Part shown: piece after piece, positions 20,402 to 32,001 of the stretch
Numbering within the stretch: position 1 is the first letter of the stretch
Layout of the letters: each line of letters opens with the position of its first letter
Assembly: GCA_030549205.1 (NCBI GenBank)
Contig: JAUKTV010000003.1
Location: forward strand, 1,302,001 to 1,366,000
Direction of reading: 5' to 3'
Length of the DNA: 64,000 nucleotides
Source of the DNA: Apiosordaria backusii
Lineage: Eukaryota; Ascomycota; Sordariomycetes; Sordariales; Lasiosphaeriaceae
Position numbers and translations under genes: made by a program
The notes under the pieces: generated by a model
Seen by the model: the letters and a program-made list of their open reading frames with translations, nothing else
What the model was told of the DNA's origin: nothing
Databases searched by the model: none

Positions 20402-21284
20402 ATGGCGTCTAACACGGAAGACCCTGCCCCGCATATGTCAACTCCAATGCTCCCCTACAGCCGTACTACACCTCTCTCAAATCAAGGATCTGGCTACCAG
20501 TTGGTGCTCGGTGGGACACGGCACTTTGGCTTCTGGCATCATGGCACCTACTGACCCTTTCCCGTCTCCAAGGCCCTGAGGGTGATGGAGGACAAGCTGG
20601 CCGAAGCACTCGGGCTCCCCGAGGGTGCACAGTTCTTGATGCTGGATGCGGCGTAGGCCATGTGGCTCTCCGCATGGCCAGAACTCACGGGCTACGGATT
20701 CGGGGCATCGACATGGCCGACCACCACATCTCAAAGGCACAGCGAAATAAAATGTCGCTCGTTCTGGTCTCCCGGAAGGTGCCATCACAGTACGCGAGAT
20801 AGATTACCACCACCTGGAAAGCATGCCTGGCGAGTCTCTTGATGGCATGTATACCATGGAAACGTTTGTCCATGCAACGGAGCCAGAGGCCGTCCTGGCC
20901 GGCTTCTATGGTGTGCTGCGTCCGGGTGGGCGCATCGCTCTTTTTGAGTACGACCATGAGTTTCCCGATGAGTCTTCTGAGGAAATGGCAGAGTCCATGC
21001 GCAAAATTAACAAGTATGCCGCCATGCCGACGAACTCATGATCACATCCTGGCATCTTCCAGCAGATGTTGGAAAATGCGGGGTTCACAGACATTGTGAT
21101 TCGCGGCTATTCTGAGACCATCAAGCTGATGACGAGGTTGTTTTTGGTTTTGGGAATTATGCCCTATCTGTTTGTTCGGTTGTTTGGGCTGGAAAGCCAC
21201 TTTATCAACGCGGAGGCATATGGCGGACATGGCCGCTGGCGCTTCGTCGCCATCTCCGCATCGAAGGCCGGAGGACAGGAATGA
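20402..21284 (+). pseudogene. SAM-dependent methyltransferase, multiply broken
   Basis: Class I methyltransferase of the UbiE/sterol-methyltransferase type. Start ATG 20402 (MASNTEDPAPHMSTP); GGTRHFGFWHHGTY then meets TGA near 20552. The frame continues to GLPEGAQ, shifts -1 near 20632 into VLDAGCGVGHVALRM (motif I), and shifts -1 again near 20768 into EGAITVREIDYHHLE. METFVHATEP and VLRPGGRIALFEYDHEF follow, with another TGA at 21039-21041 before HPGIFQQMLENAGFTDIVIRG and a hydrophobic C-terminal segment. Two stops and two frame breaks in under 900 bp indicate decay; the rest of the protein is easily recognised, so decay looks recent. Confidence 0.8.
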
Positions 21285-21937
21285 AATGAGAGGGTGTAGC
21301 AATGTAGACAGCGTTGCATGATGCATGGCGACACGTGGTGATGGCCCCCCTTCCGGTGCAAACAAGTGATGATATCCGTGATAACCGCAAAGACCCGATT
21401 CTTCCACCAAAAACTTCCAGAAAGATGTGGGCGCTGCATGACGTTTTGGCTAATTGCGGACTCCCAATCCGCGCTCGAAGCGGAAAGGCGTCGAGTCGGT
21501 GAAATTGAATCTGCCGGCAGTCACCGCCAGCCCAGTCCAAAGACAGCGTGCCAAGAGATTGCCATGTGGAGGAGACAGGGGAAATGGCGCCAACGCCGAG
21601 ACCCTGGCTGCTGTCTGCGGCGTTGAGTGGACAGCCCTGCAGGGTCGCAGCAGCGGTCAAAGCGGACACCGGCACTCCCATCTCTTGTTGATCAGCCTGT
21701 ATCCCAGCTTGCTCACTGTTTGCACACCACCCCGTTCCAGCTTTTTTTTCCCCTTCAGCCCGCTCCTAAAGCGCGACGGATAGGCAGCCAGAGTATCGAT
21801 ATCCTCTCTTTTAGGTTTGAGCTGCTGAGAGTTTGAACGCGCCCCTTAAGCCCTTGCGCCTCGCGACCACGCACAGCAGAAAGAAGGTTCCGTCCAGTCC
21901 GGGTGGCACCGCGGCTCACTTACAGCGACGTGCAACC
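21285..21937. other. Intergenic / 5' leader of the ankyrin gene
   Basis: Small overlapping ORFs without motifs. The last 100 bases are open in the ankyrin frame but lack an ATG before 21938. Confidence 0.5.
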
Positions 21938-24784
21938 ATGCCGCCGGCTTCCTTGTCCGCCCTTCCGGTTGAACTCTTGGTCTTCATCATTGAGGATCTC
22001 GATCGCCTCAAGGATATCGCTGCTCTTGCGCGCACCGACAGACGGCTCTATGACACGGCAAACTTGTTTCTCTATAAGCGCGCCGCGCTACGCGGTGATG
22101 CATGGCCACTGGCCTGGGCTGCGCAGTGCGGCATGGTCAAGACGCTAAGGATGGCACTGGCTGTTGGCCTTGATGCAAACATCCAGCTCGTTGATCAACT
22201 CCCGTCCAACGAATGGCAAAAGGCCACCGCCACGGCCAAGAACGCTGCGCTGGGAAATGGGGACGATTGTGTGTGGGAATCCGACAATGAGTGCGATTCC
22301 AACGTCGTGGTGGAATGGTCCCTCGACGCTGAAGAGAGCGACCATGCCACCACGCTCGACACCAATCAGCCTTCCAGCAGCATTGCTTCGGATCATTGGA
22401 ACCATGCCGAAGATTCCGAGACCGACAGTGAAAGCGATGTATTGATGGACGACATCATGTCTTCAGATACTGATGATTCCTCGTCAAGCTTCGACGGCCA
22501 CTACGGAGCCGGCCTTGGCCCAAGGATTGCCGCGAGGGGTCCCGGCACTGTGACCCGTCGCTTCCATCCCATTCACCTTGCCGTCAGGGGCGGCCACAAA
22601 GAGATTGTCGAAATTCTGCTCGATCATGGAGTGTCAGTCATCGCCTGCTCCGAAAACTTCTGCGGCTGCACTCACCTGTATGGTGTCTTGAATGCATTAG
22701 AGTCTCCAGAAAACTCACACGTCCCTCACTGGTCACCTCTGCATATCGCCATCTGTCACTCTCGCTCAGAGGTAGCCCAGCTGTTGCTGTCTCGCGGGGC
22801 AACTCCGGCCATGGACCTCTGGAATCCCCATGGCGAACACCGGGGTCTTGAGGACGCTGCGACAGCCCTGCACCATGCAGCCGCCATGGGCCTGACAGAT
22901 GCCGTCCGGTACCTTGTGGACAACAAGATTCAGACCAACGTCGATGTCAAGGACAATAAGACGCTGACCCCCTTGTATCATGCATACGCCAATGGACGGT
23001 TTGACTCCACACTGCCCCTTCTCCTGGAGCTTGGCGCAAACATCAACGTCGAAACCAAAATGTACATCCCGTACACCACCATCACGCCTTTGGGAGAAGC
23101 TTGTCGACTCGGCGCTTTTCAGGATGTTGACAAGATGGCCGAACTTGGGGCGGACGTTAACCGTGGTTTTATTCTTACCACAAACGGTGGTGGCTTGTCA
23201 CCTCTCCACATGTGCAGCATGCCGTCAGCTCGACCGGCAGGCCAGAGCCCCCTGGACATTTGCGAAGACGAAAGGGCAATCCCGCGGATGAAGACAATCC
23301 AGAATCTAGTCTCCAAGGGTGCCATAGTTGACGCCAAGGACTGCTACGGAGACACGCCGCTAATGGCTGCTGCCCAGCACTGCAACGTCCCCGCCATCAA
23401 GGCCCTCATCAAAGCGGGCGCCGATGTTCACGCACGAAACGCCATGGGCCGAACCGCTCTGATGCAGGCCATCGTGGGGCCTTCGAACAAGGCAATGGCT
23501 CCTGCCAAGGTGAATCACAATGCGCTCGCCCAAACCATGCGAGCTCTTCTCCATGCCGGCGCTCGGATCGACGAGACTGATCTGGATGGAAGCTCGATGC
23601 TGCATCTCCCTTTCAGACGACAGAAATCGTACGACGAGCTTCAACTATTCACACTGCGCTTCTTCCTGAACCTCCCTGAAGTCGAGAAGCTCTTTTCCAT
23701 CACAGACAACCGTGGCTGGACGCCGTTTGTGAATGCCTTTATGACGCCCAACATCGCTGCTTGCGATATTTTTGTGCGCAAAGGATGTCTCCGCAACGGC
23801 CTCGAGCCTGACATTCTCAAGGATCTCTTTCGATATGCAGTCAAGGATGCGCCGGCGGCATCCATGGACAGCCTGCTCGAGATTGTCTTGGATCTTGACA
23901 CAGACCGGCTCCTGACTTCAGACCCGTCATTGTTCATGACCATGTTCAACCAGGCAAACCAGCGTGCCATTCGGGCACTGGAGACTATCGCTCGTCGCGG
24001 GGTCCCTCAGTTTACCCCCCCCGATTCCACAAGGGTCTTGTGCCACGCGCTGCGCACCATGGAGCTTTCAGTGGCCTACTCTCTGATCGATGCTGGCGCC
24101 AGTGTCAACACCCCTGACGAATCTGGGGAATACCCCTTGGCGTTGTTCGTCAAGAACGCCATCATGCAGTCCCCAGCTTTGGCCATGCCCTCGGCTGAGC
24201 AACTTTTGCTGGCCTTCCTCCACCACGACGCCAACTTTCACCTGCCCATCCGCCCCGGTACATCTGAAAGAATCTTGAACAGAGTCATTACCTTGGAAGC
24301 CGAAGAGGCCCTTACTCTAATACTCAAGATCCAACCTCTTGCAAACGATCCCCGTGCCGCAAACGGCTTCTACTTGCACGGGGCCCTCTCTATCGTCACC
24401 GGTCAACGTCTATCCAACGAGAAGATCATCGACATTATCCTGTCAGCAGGCCCAGACTTGACAGAGGTAAATCGGGCAGGGGATACCCCCCTGTCCGTGC
24501 TCCTAAAAAGCCTCTGCCGAGAAAGGCGGTGGACATGGAAGTATCACCGTTTTATCAGGGCTTTGGCGAGCCCCGACTTGGATATCAATCGTCGAAACAA
24601 TGATGGAATGTCTATTGTAGACTATCTCGAGGACCTGATGCATCCCAAAAATGGTGGTGCTGGCCAAACCACTTTTCTGACCCGTCGTCTTCGTCTCGTT
24701 GACCTTGAAGGAGGTGGCAAGTCGCTCAAGTTCTTGCCACGTCCGCAAAAAAGGGTTAGACCGAGGAATATTGCGGGCTCCTGA
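21938..24784 (+). CDS. F-box and ankyrin-repeat protein, 948 aa
   Basis: Single-exon gene. The start is the first ATG in frame (MPPASLSALPVELLVFII). Residues 4-50 form an F-box (LSALPVELL...IASR-like LKDIAALARTDRRLYDTANLFLYKRAA), which binds Skp1 in SCF ubiquitin ligases. An acidic Ser/Asp-rich linker covers about 110-205. Ankyrin repeats follow, with clear units such as HPIHLAVRGGHKEIVEILLDHG, SPLHIAICHSRSEVAQLLLSRG, TALHHAAAMGLTDAVRYLVD, TPLMAAAQHCNVPAIKALIKAGAD and GRTALMQAI; weaker repeats continue to about residue 900. The C-terminus is basic. F-box plus ankyrin proteins recruit substrates for ubiquitination; the target is unknown. The frame is intact. Confidence 0.9.
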   Translation: MPPASLSALPVELLVFIIEDLDRLKDIAALARTDRRLYDTANLFLYKRAALRGDAWPLAWAAQCGMVKTLRMALAVGLDANIQLVDQLPSNEWQKATATAKNAALGNGDDCVWESDNECDSNVVVEWSLDAEESDHATTLDTNQPSSSIASDHWNHAEDSETDSESDVLMDDIMSSDTDDSSSSFDGHYGAGLGPRIAARGPGTVTRRFHPIHLAVRGGHKEIVEILLDHGVSVIACSENFCGCTHLYGVLNALESPENSHVPHWSPLHIAICHSRSEVAQLLLSRGATPAMDLWNPHGEHRGLEDAATALHHAAAMGLTDAVRYLVDNKIQTNVDVKDNKTLTPLYHAYANGRFDSTLPLLLELGANINVETKMYIPYTTITPLGEACRLGAFQDVDKMAELGADVNRGFILTTNGGGLSPLHMCSMPSARPAGQSPLDICEDERAIPRMKTIQNLVSKGAIVDAKDCYGDTPLMAAAQHCNVPAIKALIKAGADVHARNAMGRTALMQAIVGPSNKAMAPAKVNHNALAQTMRALLHAGARIDETDLDGSSMLHLPFRRQKSYDELQLFTLRFFLNLPEVEKLFSITDNRGWTPFVNAFMTPNIAACDIFVRKGCLRNGLEPDILKDLFRYAVKDAPAASMDSLLEIVLDLDTDRLLTSDPSLFMTMFNQANQRAIRALETIARRGVPQFTPPDSTRVLCHALRTMELSVAYSLIDAGASVNTPDESGEYPLALFVKNAIMQSPALAMPSAEQLLLAFLHHDANFHLPIRPGTSERILNRVITLEAEEALTLILKIQPLANDPRAANGFYLHGALSIVTGQRLSNEKIIDIILSAGPDLTEVNRAGDTPLSVLLKSLCRERRWTWKYHRFIRALASPDLDINRRNNDGMSIVDYLEDLMHPKNGGAGQTTFLTRRLRLVDLEGGGKSLKFLPRPQKRVRPRNIAGS

Positions 24785-25166
24785 GGGCACTTTCCATGTG
24801 AAGGACTGTTAGCTATTCACCATTGGGGGAAGGACCATTTTTCTTCCCGCCGATTTCACTCACCAATTTGGAGGACGGAAGGCAAATCCTCGTTGTTTCT
24901 TGCCTTTTGCTGATGTGCGGCCGCAAGCGACTTTCTGGGCGGAACCTTGGCCTGCCACTTAACCAGCGAAGACCAACAAGTTGGTATCGTTATGTTTCCC
25001 CATCGTTTACCAATTCAGCAAATTCCCATCGTTCATGCCTGTCAGCGCCACCAAAACAATGCTTTCAGGTCTTTGATCTCCTCATTTCCCCCCAAATGCC
25101 AACTCCACTAGCCAACGTATCACACCGGTATTTTCTTTCCCCTTAATAATCGATAGCGAACCCAAC
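24785..25166. other. Intergenic between ankyrin gene and small membrane protein
   Basis: Pyrimidine-rich toward 25120-25145, as in fungal promoters. No gene seen. Confidence 0.5.
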
Positions 25167-25767
25167 ATGGCCGGAGTTGCCACGACTGGAGCGTCCACCA
25201 CCGTCGAAAGACCCAATCTGAGTCGCCTAACACGCCGCTCTCACTCCCAAAGGTCTTCGGATCCGAGCAATTTCCCCCACGCCCCCCCCATTCCCAGCAA
25301 CCCGCTTGACGCAATGGAGCAGGGATACATGACAGAGGACCACGACAATCTCCAACATAATGAGAAGGAGTTTGGCAGGAAGTCTTACCGAAGAAAAGCC
25401 GTGGAAATTGTTAGGACAAGGTAAGGACGAATTTACCCCTTGATGGTTGTCTTATCTTGTATCTGACCGTCCTCGTGGTTGCAGTTGGGATTATTTAGTC
25501 GTGTTTCTGAAACGTGCAGTACGGGTGCTGCTGGGACAAAATCCGGCCTGGAACAGTGCCGTCATGGTCCTGGCGACATACTTGGGAATTCTAGTAGCCA
25601 TCTCAGGAATTTTTGGGTGGCCGGTCCTACCTTTGATACGCGTCCATGGGCGGAAAGGATCGTCCGTAATACCCTCGTTTGGTGGAGGGATTATCAGTGG
25701 TGTCCGCCCATGTCACACAACTACTATCAACAACTATTCTCCGACTACAATCAACAACTATGCCTAG
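25167..25767 (+). CDS. Small membrane protein with C-terminal TTINNY repeat, 178 aa
   Basis: Unknown function. Exons 25167-25420 and 25485-25767 join in phase across a 64-nt GT-AG intron (537 nt total). The N-terminal 80 residues are polar and Ser/Pro/Arg-rich. A single hydrophobic helix near residues 107-128 (SAVMVLATYLGILVAISGIFGW) follows. The Gly-rich tail ends HTTTINNYSPTTINNYA, a duplicated TTINNY hexapeptide rich in Asn, Thr and Tyr. Such short N/T/Y repeats resemble amyloid-type signalling tails of fungal cell-death proteins, but no known motif matches exactly, and the likeness is inference. Confidence 0.65.
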
Positions 25768-27262
25768 CTACGTTCAGACAGGAACAAATATCAAACATTT
25801 CTTCTGTGTTACATAGCTTTTGAGGGCTCAAATCTTGCCCATGTAACATGTTTGTCCTTGTCGAATTAAACCATCCATATTGTGAAATCCGTTGTTCTCG
25901 AACCATGGGAGACTACAGAGATTGGACAATAGTGTTTTGGTCTTCTGAACCCCTGGTAACGTTGCAACTACTTGTCAAGGATGTCGAATGCAACCGTCAT
26001 ACAACCTGATAGGTCAGCGTGTGGTAGGGTGGGATTTGAAACCATTAGGGAACTTTCGGCGGGGCATACCTTTACATGGTTTCTTGGGCTCTTGATAGCC
26101 GCGGGCACTGCCTCTCTATTTCCTCCCCAGGTTCCGGCAGTGTATCGTGCGGGATAACCCGCATGCCGTGTCTCTTCGGCAGTTAGTGATAGATTGTTGT
26201 TGAAAGTAATAATGGGTTTGAGATATACGTGGCTTTTGATGCGAACCAAAAGGGCGGGTTTTGATAGCAATCTTTCCATCTTTGCACGTGAGAGCACATC
26301 CTCACCGGCAGTCGAGAAAAAAGGTATGAAGAGATGATTCCGAGTCTAACCCCATTGAAAAGACCTCACTTCTCGGTTGCAGCCACATGATGGCAAATGA
26401 GATTGACGCGTGCTGCTAGCAGCGCGGAGCAAAAATGGACTTCGGTGCCTCTTGGAGAGCACGAGCTTGGCTTCTTAGTCAGGGGTAAGTTGGAGAACGC
26501 ACATGTAGCTTTGTTGATATCGACCTTCCCGATTTGGACAGCAGGCTCGTGGCCGGTACCTGGTGATCGTAGTCACATTCTAATTGCCATGCGACACACT
26601 GATAATACCTGGTAAAACACCGAGACCATGGCTACCTCAAGTCCCTCTGATTGGCGTCTCGGAACAGCAAAGTGTCTTCAGGACGGCACGCTACCCCTAT
26701 TTCACCAACACTCCTTGATAGCTCAGATAACAAGCTCGGAGATGGTGGTGGACTCGTAGAGTGGCGTTGCATCCAGAGCTCACCCTTAACAACCTTGGAA
26801 CGGCCGGAGGAGGGATAACATTGGTCATCTGAAAGATCGCCGACGGCGAATACACCAAAAATGTTCACAAGTACGACGCATGCTCATTCAACGGCGCTTT
26901 GAAAGGTGGCCATCGTGCTTCGTGAAGCTCTCTAGTGGATCTCTCCGGGCGAAATGAACCGCGGCAACGTTGCTAGTTTTCATGGGCATATCGACTGGAT
27001 CTATCCAGCAGGCTGGTAGACATGGAGTCAACGGTGGATATCTCAGGAACTGGGGTGGCTCTTTTGTCAAGGCCCTTCGCAGAGAAAACGTGCTACGGAA
27101 AGTATAAGAGGAAACGAATATCCACAAGTTTCTATTTGCAGACTTTGACAGCAGCTGAGACGGTTCTTCTGAGCGAGAAAAACCTCTCACCATTCTCTCC
27201 CTCATCCCAGCGCGCTGGTGACCCTCCCTCATTTACATGCTTGAAAATCTCTAAAAACAACA
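25768..27262. other. Intergenic, no gene seen
   Basis: About 1.5 kb upstream of the chitinase. Short ORFs on both strands lack motifs and overlap. The last 120 bases contain the likely chitinase leader. Confidence 0.55.
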
Positions 27263-28708
27263 ATGGCACTGTTCTCTCTCAAGAAAGCGGCGCTGGCTGC
27301 TCTTTCCTTTTGTTCGCTCGCCGCCAACGTTCAAGGATCACCCTTACCATCTCCTGGCGAGGCTGAAGTCAACACAAGACAGTCGGGTGGCTACAAGAAT
27401 ATTGTTTACTTTACTAACTGGGTAAGACATGCTTGAGATCTTAGAGATATTGACTATGGAGGCTGACAATAATTTCTCGAAAGGGTATCTATGGCCGCAA
27501 CTACCAACCCGCACAGCTGCCCGCATCACAAGTCACTCATGTGCTCTACTCCTTTGCCAACCTCAGGCAAAATGGCGAGGTTTACTTGTCAGATACGTAT
27601 GCTGACCTAGACAAACACTACCCCGGTGATTGTATGTTTTCCTTCTTCTTGGTCTCATTTTCACTTTCATTTGTTTACTTACCCCTGACCCCTTCCTGAC
27701 CGCACCCAATCACTAACCTATTCTGTTCCAGCATGGAGTGAAACCGGCCGCAATGTCTACGGCTGCGTCAAACAGCTGTTCCTTCTCAAAAAATCCAACC
27801 GCCATCTCAAAGTCCTCCTCAGTATCGGCGGGTGGACTTACTCCGTCAACTTTGCTTCCGCAGCCTCCACCGCAGCCTCCCGGGCCCTCTTCGCCAACTC
27901 CGCCGTCCGCCTCCTCGCCGACTTGGGTCTAGACGGTCTGGACATTGACTGGGAATACCCCGCCAACTCTGCCGAAGCGGCCAACTACGTCCTGCTCCTT
28001 CAGACTGTCCGCTCCGCTCTCGATGCCTATTCGGCTGCCCACGCGAACAACTATCACTTCCTCCTCACCATTGCCAGCCCGGCCGGGCCAAGCCACTACA
28101 ACACCATGCAGCTCCGCGCCATGGCCAACCACCTCGACTTTTTCAACCTGATGGCCTACGACTACGCCGGCTCCTGGGACTCCCGCGCCGGCCACCAAGC
28201 CAACCTCTACCACACCAACGACACCGCCACCCCTTTCTCGACCGAGCGCGCCGTGTCCGACTACCTCTCCGCTGGCGTCCCCGCCTCCAAGATCGTGCTT
28301 GGCATGCCCATTTACGGGAGAGCGTTCACCAACACCGGCGGGTTGGGACAGGCCTTTTCCGGCGTCGGAGGCGGCAGCTGGGAGAGCGGAGTGTGGGACT
28401 ACAAGGACCTGCCCAAGTCGGGGGCGCAGGTTATCTACGACGCCGCGGCGGGCGCTACGTACAGCTACGACGCTGGAAAGAAGGAGCTGATCTCTTTTGA
28501 CACGGCCGACATGATCCAGAAGAAGGTCGCTTACCTGAAGCAGAAAGGGTTGAGCGGGAGTATGTTCTGGGAGGCTTCTGCTGATCGGACGGATGGGCAG
28601 AGCTTGATCGGGACCAGCTTCAGGGAGTTGGGTGGGATTGACCGGAGCCCCAATCAGTTGAGCTTTCCTGATAGCCAGTATGAGAATTTGCGGGCTGGGT
28701 TTCCTTAG
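27263..28708 (+). CDS. Secreted GH18 chitinase
   Basis: Endo-acting chitinase hydrolysing beta-1,4-GlcNAc bonds. Exons 27263-27421, 27484-27631 and 27732-28708 give 427 residues. A signal peptide (residues 1-25, MALFSLKKAALAALSF...ANVQG) and a short propeptide ending near RQSGG precede the TIM barrel. The barrel begins KNIVYFTNWGIYGRNYQP and carries LLSIGGW and the catalytic DGLDIDWEYP (DxxDxDxE, Glu acid/base), then MAYDYAG and GMPIYGRAF. No chitin-binding module is present at either end. The size and motifs fit fungal subgroup A (class V) enzymes used in hyphal-wall remodelling or chitin scavenging. The frame is intact. Confidence 0.95.
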
Positions 28709-31700
28709 GGGCTTTTGTAGGGTGGATTTGTTCGTTTCCATTTCTTTTTTCGGTTTCTCTTTTCTGTTTCTCTCTCTTTTGTTTTGATCACTTGCCTGTC
28801 TTCCCCTTCGAATGTATATATATTGAATCTTTTGGCTTTGTTTGTTTCGCCCACTTCTTACTGTTCTGGATTGGACGATGCTACCTGTCGTCATGCGCAC
28901 ACCCAAAAAAACCTCATATATTCACCAACTGACATCATCCTTTTTTGTTGATTGTCTCGCTTGTCTACTGCCACATGTTGCGTGTGGGAAATCAAAAGAA
29001 CTATGATGATTGACTCTCAGTAATTTCCAGTCCGGTCATTTTCTCCCATTATGGACTCCATGAGTGGTTAGAAAAGAGTCAGAAGGAAATTTTCCTTTGA
29101 ATTAAGACCCCTCTAAGGGCCAATGATCGAATAGGATGGTTGTCTTGAGGGACCCGCAAAGGTCAGTGCAGACAACAGTCCCATCTTGGAATTTTGCATG
29201 CATGAAGAGGAAAAAAATAGGTACTCGGCTGTTGCCGGCCTGAGACAATCTTCGCCCTGCGGTTTCAAGATGCTTCTACCTTTTTCTGTTTGATCGAATG
29301 CAGTTCTGGTCACATGGCCTGTGGCGGAGGCGGCCTGATCTCATGGCGAACGTTTTTTGCCAGGCCATCGCCAGTGCGTGGCAACTGCAAGCTTCGCTGA
29401 TCATGTTCGGCCGCACCCAATGGCCATTCTAGCTTTTCTGCGTGTATGTCTGACAATCAGAACACCCGGCCGAGTGTTCTCGGAATTCAACGTCTTCTGT
29501 CCTATATCCGGAACATGGTCCATAGAAGGCGGTGAAGGTTATTTGATATTTTACATACACCAGGACAAGAAATACAGAAGAAGGCGCATGTTCTGCTTTG
29601 AGATCATTCCTGTATGTATCATAAGCTAGCTTATGGGGTTCTAAACTGACATGAGCTTGGATCCATCGGATAGAGGGGTCTCATGTGAGTAACGGAATCT
29701 AGTTGTCTGGCAAGTAAGAAGGACAAGGAACTTGCCACCGCCAATTCTTTCTTCCGATACAATGGTGGAAAGGCTACGGCAACCGTTCCGGTTGGTGAGG
29801 TAGGTAATTATCTCAAACGGGACAAAATAGACGGTTTGAATGTCCCGAATGGTGGCCAACCTGTGTCGATCTCACCATCACAAACACCCTGTTGCAGCTT
29901 TATTCACAATGAGATACTGAGGATGCCGTCATGACTCTGTGTAAGTGGAAGAACAGAGCCGACAGAACGAACATCACATCGCCGGTGCCCCTTTCCGAGA
30001 CAGAACCGGACCCGACGTGCCTTGCCCAGCTGGCTATCGTGCCAGTCATCGTGGTGTAGATGATACCACACACACGGCCCGATTGCCGAAGCCTTGGGAA
30101 AAAAAGGATTTGGTGAGAGTGGAGGTGTGTGTTGTTAGTAGAGTCTGCGCCTCTCTACAACAGAAGAATGGGCGCATCGAACTTCTGCTTATTGTTGTTG
30201 GTTAATAAGAACAGGATGCCTGGGCGGCATGTACAGCGCGAAGGAAGGTGATGGTGTCACAACGGTGTGAATGAGTCTGTGTTGGTGCAACAATGGATTC
30301 TTGGGACCATGGATACCACTGCCGTGGGACCAGAGAAGAGGTACCGAGGGGTGATGTGGCTGCGGCCCAGCACAAACATGAAGTTGGGGTTGATCCATAT
30401 CTGCGGGTTTCTGCTGGCCCCTTCCAGGCTGGACCCCAAGGCTCCTCGGAGCTTCGTCGTACAAACTTGCAAAGCCAAGCATTGTCATTGGCTGGGTGCT
30501 CCCGTTTTTTTGATTTGAGGGCGGAAAATAACCGCTCACGGTTGCGCAATGCCTAGAGAGGCGCCGATCCTGCTCTGATTATGCATCGGTTCCCCGTCGT
30601 CCGTAGCTCGTCCGGGCCCCTAGTGGACGATGTCATGGCCGGTGATGATGTGTCTCCCTTGTTGGGTCATCCAATGTCAAGGATCACGCTGTAGGGACAG
30701 GGCTGGCCGGATCAACACAAGGATGCTGTTAGTCTCGTCGGGAATTTGTTGGAAGAGCCAAGCCGGGACTCAACGGGCAGATCAAAGCAAGACAAGCTCA
30801 TCAGGTTCTCAGCGCAGCGCGATAGTTTGGGCTTGAATTGCTAAAGTACTCTAGTTTGATGACGATAAGAGCAGGATCGCGGGGTGCACGCTGAGGAAAT
30901 CGGCACCCAATGAAAGAATGCAGGCTGCCATGCAAGCTGCAAGCTCCATGTTCCACGCTCCATGCTGCAGGTTGGCCGGCTTTTGGGTCGCCAACCTGCA
31001 GCGAACGTCTGCCATCTGCCATCTGCCATTTGCGAGGTAGTGGGTGGGTGCTGCATGAACTGGCGTGTTGTGGCGGTTGTGGGCGATGCTCGTTGTGGAA
31101 ATGCGCGGCGTCCATGTCTCGCTCGGCGGCAGTTGAGAGCTGAAATGGGCAACTCCAAGCATCAGAAAACAGGAACAGTCCAGCCCAAAATGGACACGAT
31201 CAAGCCCCGGGAGCATGATTCAGTTCCCACTTGGGACGGCCAGGGAGATCCCAGTCTGGGATCTGGGGATGTCGATCAGAGCCGCTAGCGGCCAAGGTGT
31301 GAACGCACGCACTCTCGGTCAGGCTGGGAGCGCAACGGCCCGAACAAAAGGTAGAGTAGTGCTGAAAAACAAATGATAAACCTCTGTTGAGATGCGATTC
31401 CTGGTTGAACGGCCCAGCACCCTGGGAAGATGGCTCCAAATCCCAGACAGCCCCCACATCCCTCCTCCCAAGCTGCCCACCAGAGACAACGCTGTGGGGA
31501 CTGCTCCGATGGTTCACGGAAGTGGAGTGTCGAGAACGGGGCCAGAGGGAGATCGGTGGCTGGACTCCATGGTTCGTCTTTCGATACAATGATACACCGC
31601 TCTCTGCCCTTTGGCCGAGATGGAGCTCGTGCCGCGTGCTGGCCGGCCGCCGTCGCCTGTCACCGGTGCGTAATCATGTAGGGACATGTATGATTACGGC

Positions 31701-32001
31701 AGGGCGAGCAGATGCAACCCATCTGAGCCACTGAGCCACTCTGATGGGATGACTGTGCCATTGAGTCCGGGAACCTGCATTCGTCCAGAGTGGGAAGGAG
31801 ACGATCTCTCATGCCAGTCTGTGACATCCACACCAGTCGGCCTTGTATAACTGGGCCTTGGGAACCCTGCATCTGTCACGGCGACTCTAGACGTCGAGTC
31901 TTCCCCCCCCTCACTTCTTGCACAGTTATCTCCACGCTGCTTCCGTTCCCTTTGACTTGACCACAGCTTCCCTAACTCACCCTGTGCCTTCCCCTTCATC
32001 A
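28709..32001. other. 3.3-kb intergenic stretch, no confident gene
   Basis: No ORF shows a domain, signal peptide or linked exons. ORFs at 30189-30556 occur in four frames at once, a sign of composition and not coding. It includes a 13-bp inverted repeat at 30964-31002 and repeated GCCATCT words at 31012-31032. The right end is the promoter side of the regulator gene. Confidence 0.55.
30964..31002. repeat. Perfect 13-bp inverted repeat
   Basis: GCTGCAGGTTGGC (30964-30976) and GCCAACCTGCAGC (30990-31002) are exact reverse complements around a 13-bp loop. It could form a hairpin or be a protein-binding palindrome. No adjoining gene explains it as a terminator. Confidence 0.7.

Noticed and set aside
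27929..28906. 325-aa minus-strand ORF over the chitinase
   Set aside because: Antisense to a well-supported GH18 catalytic domain; no domain of its own.
30189..30556. Protein-coding gene
   Set aside because: Overlapping ORFs in four frames with no motif or intron signal; typical of composition.
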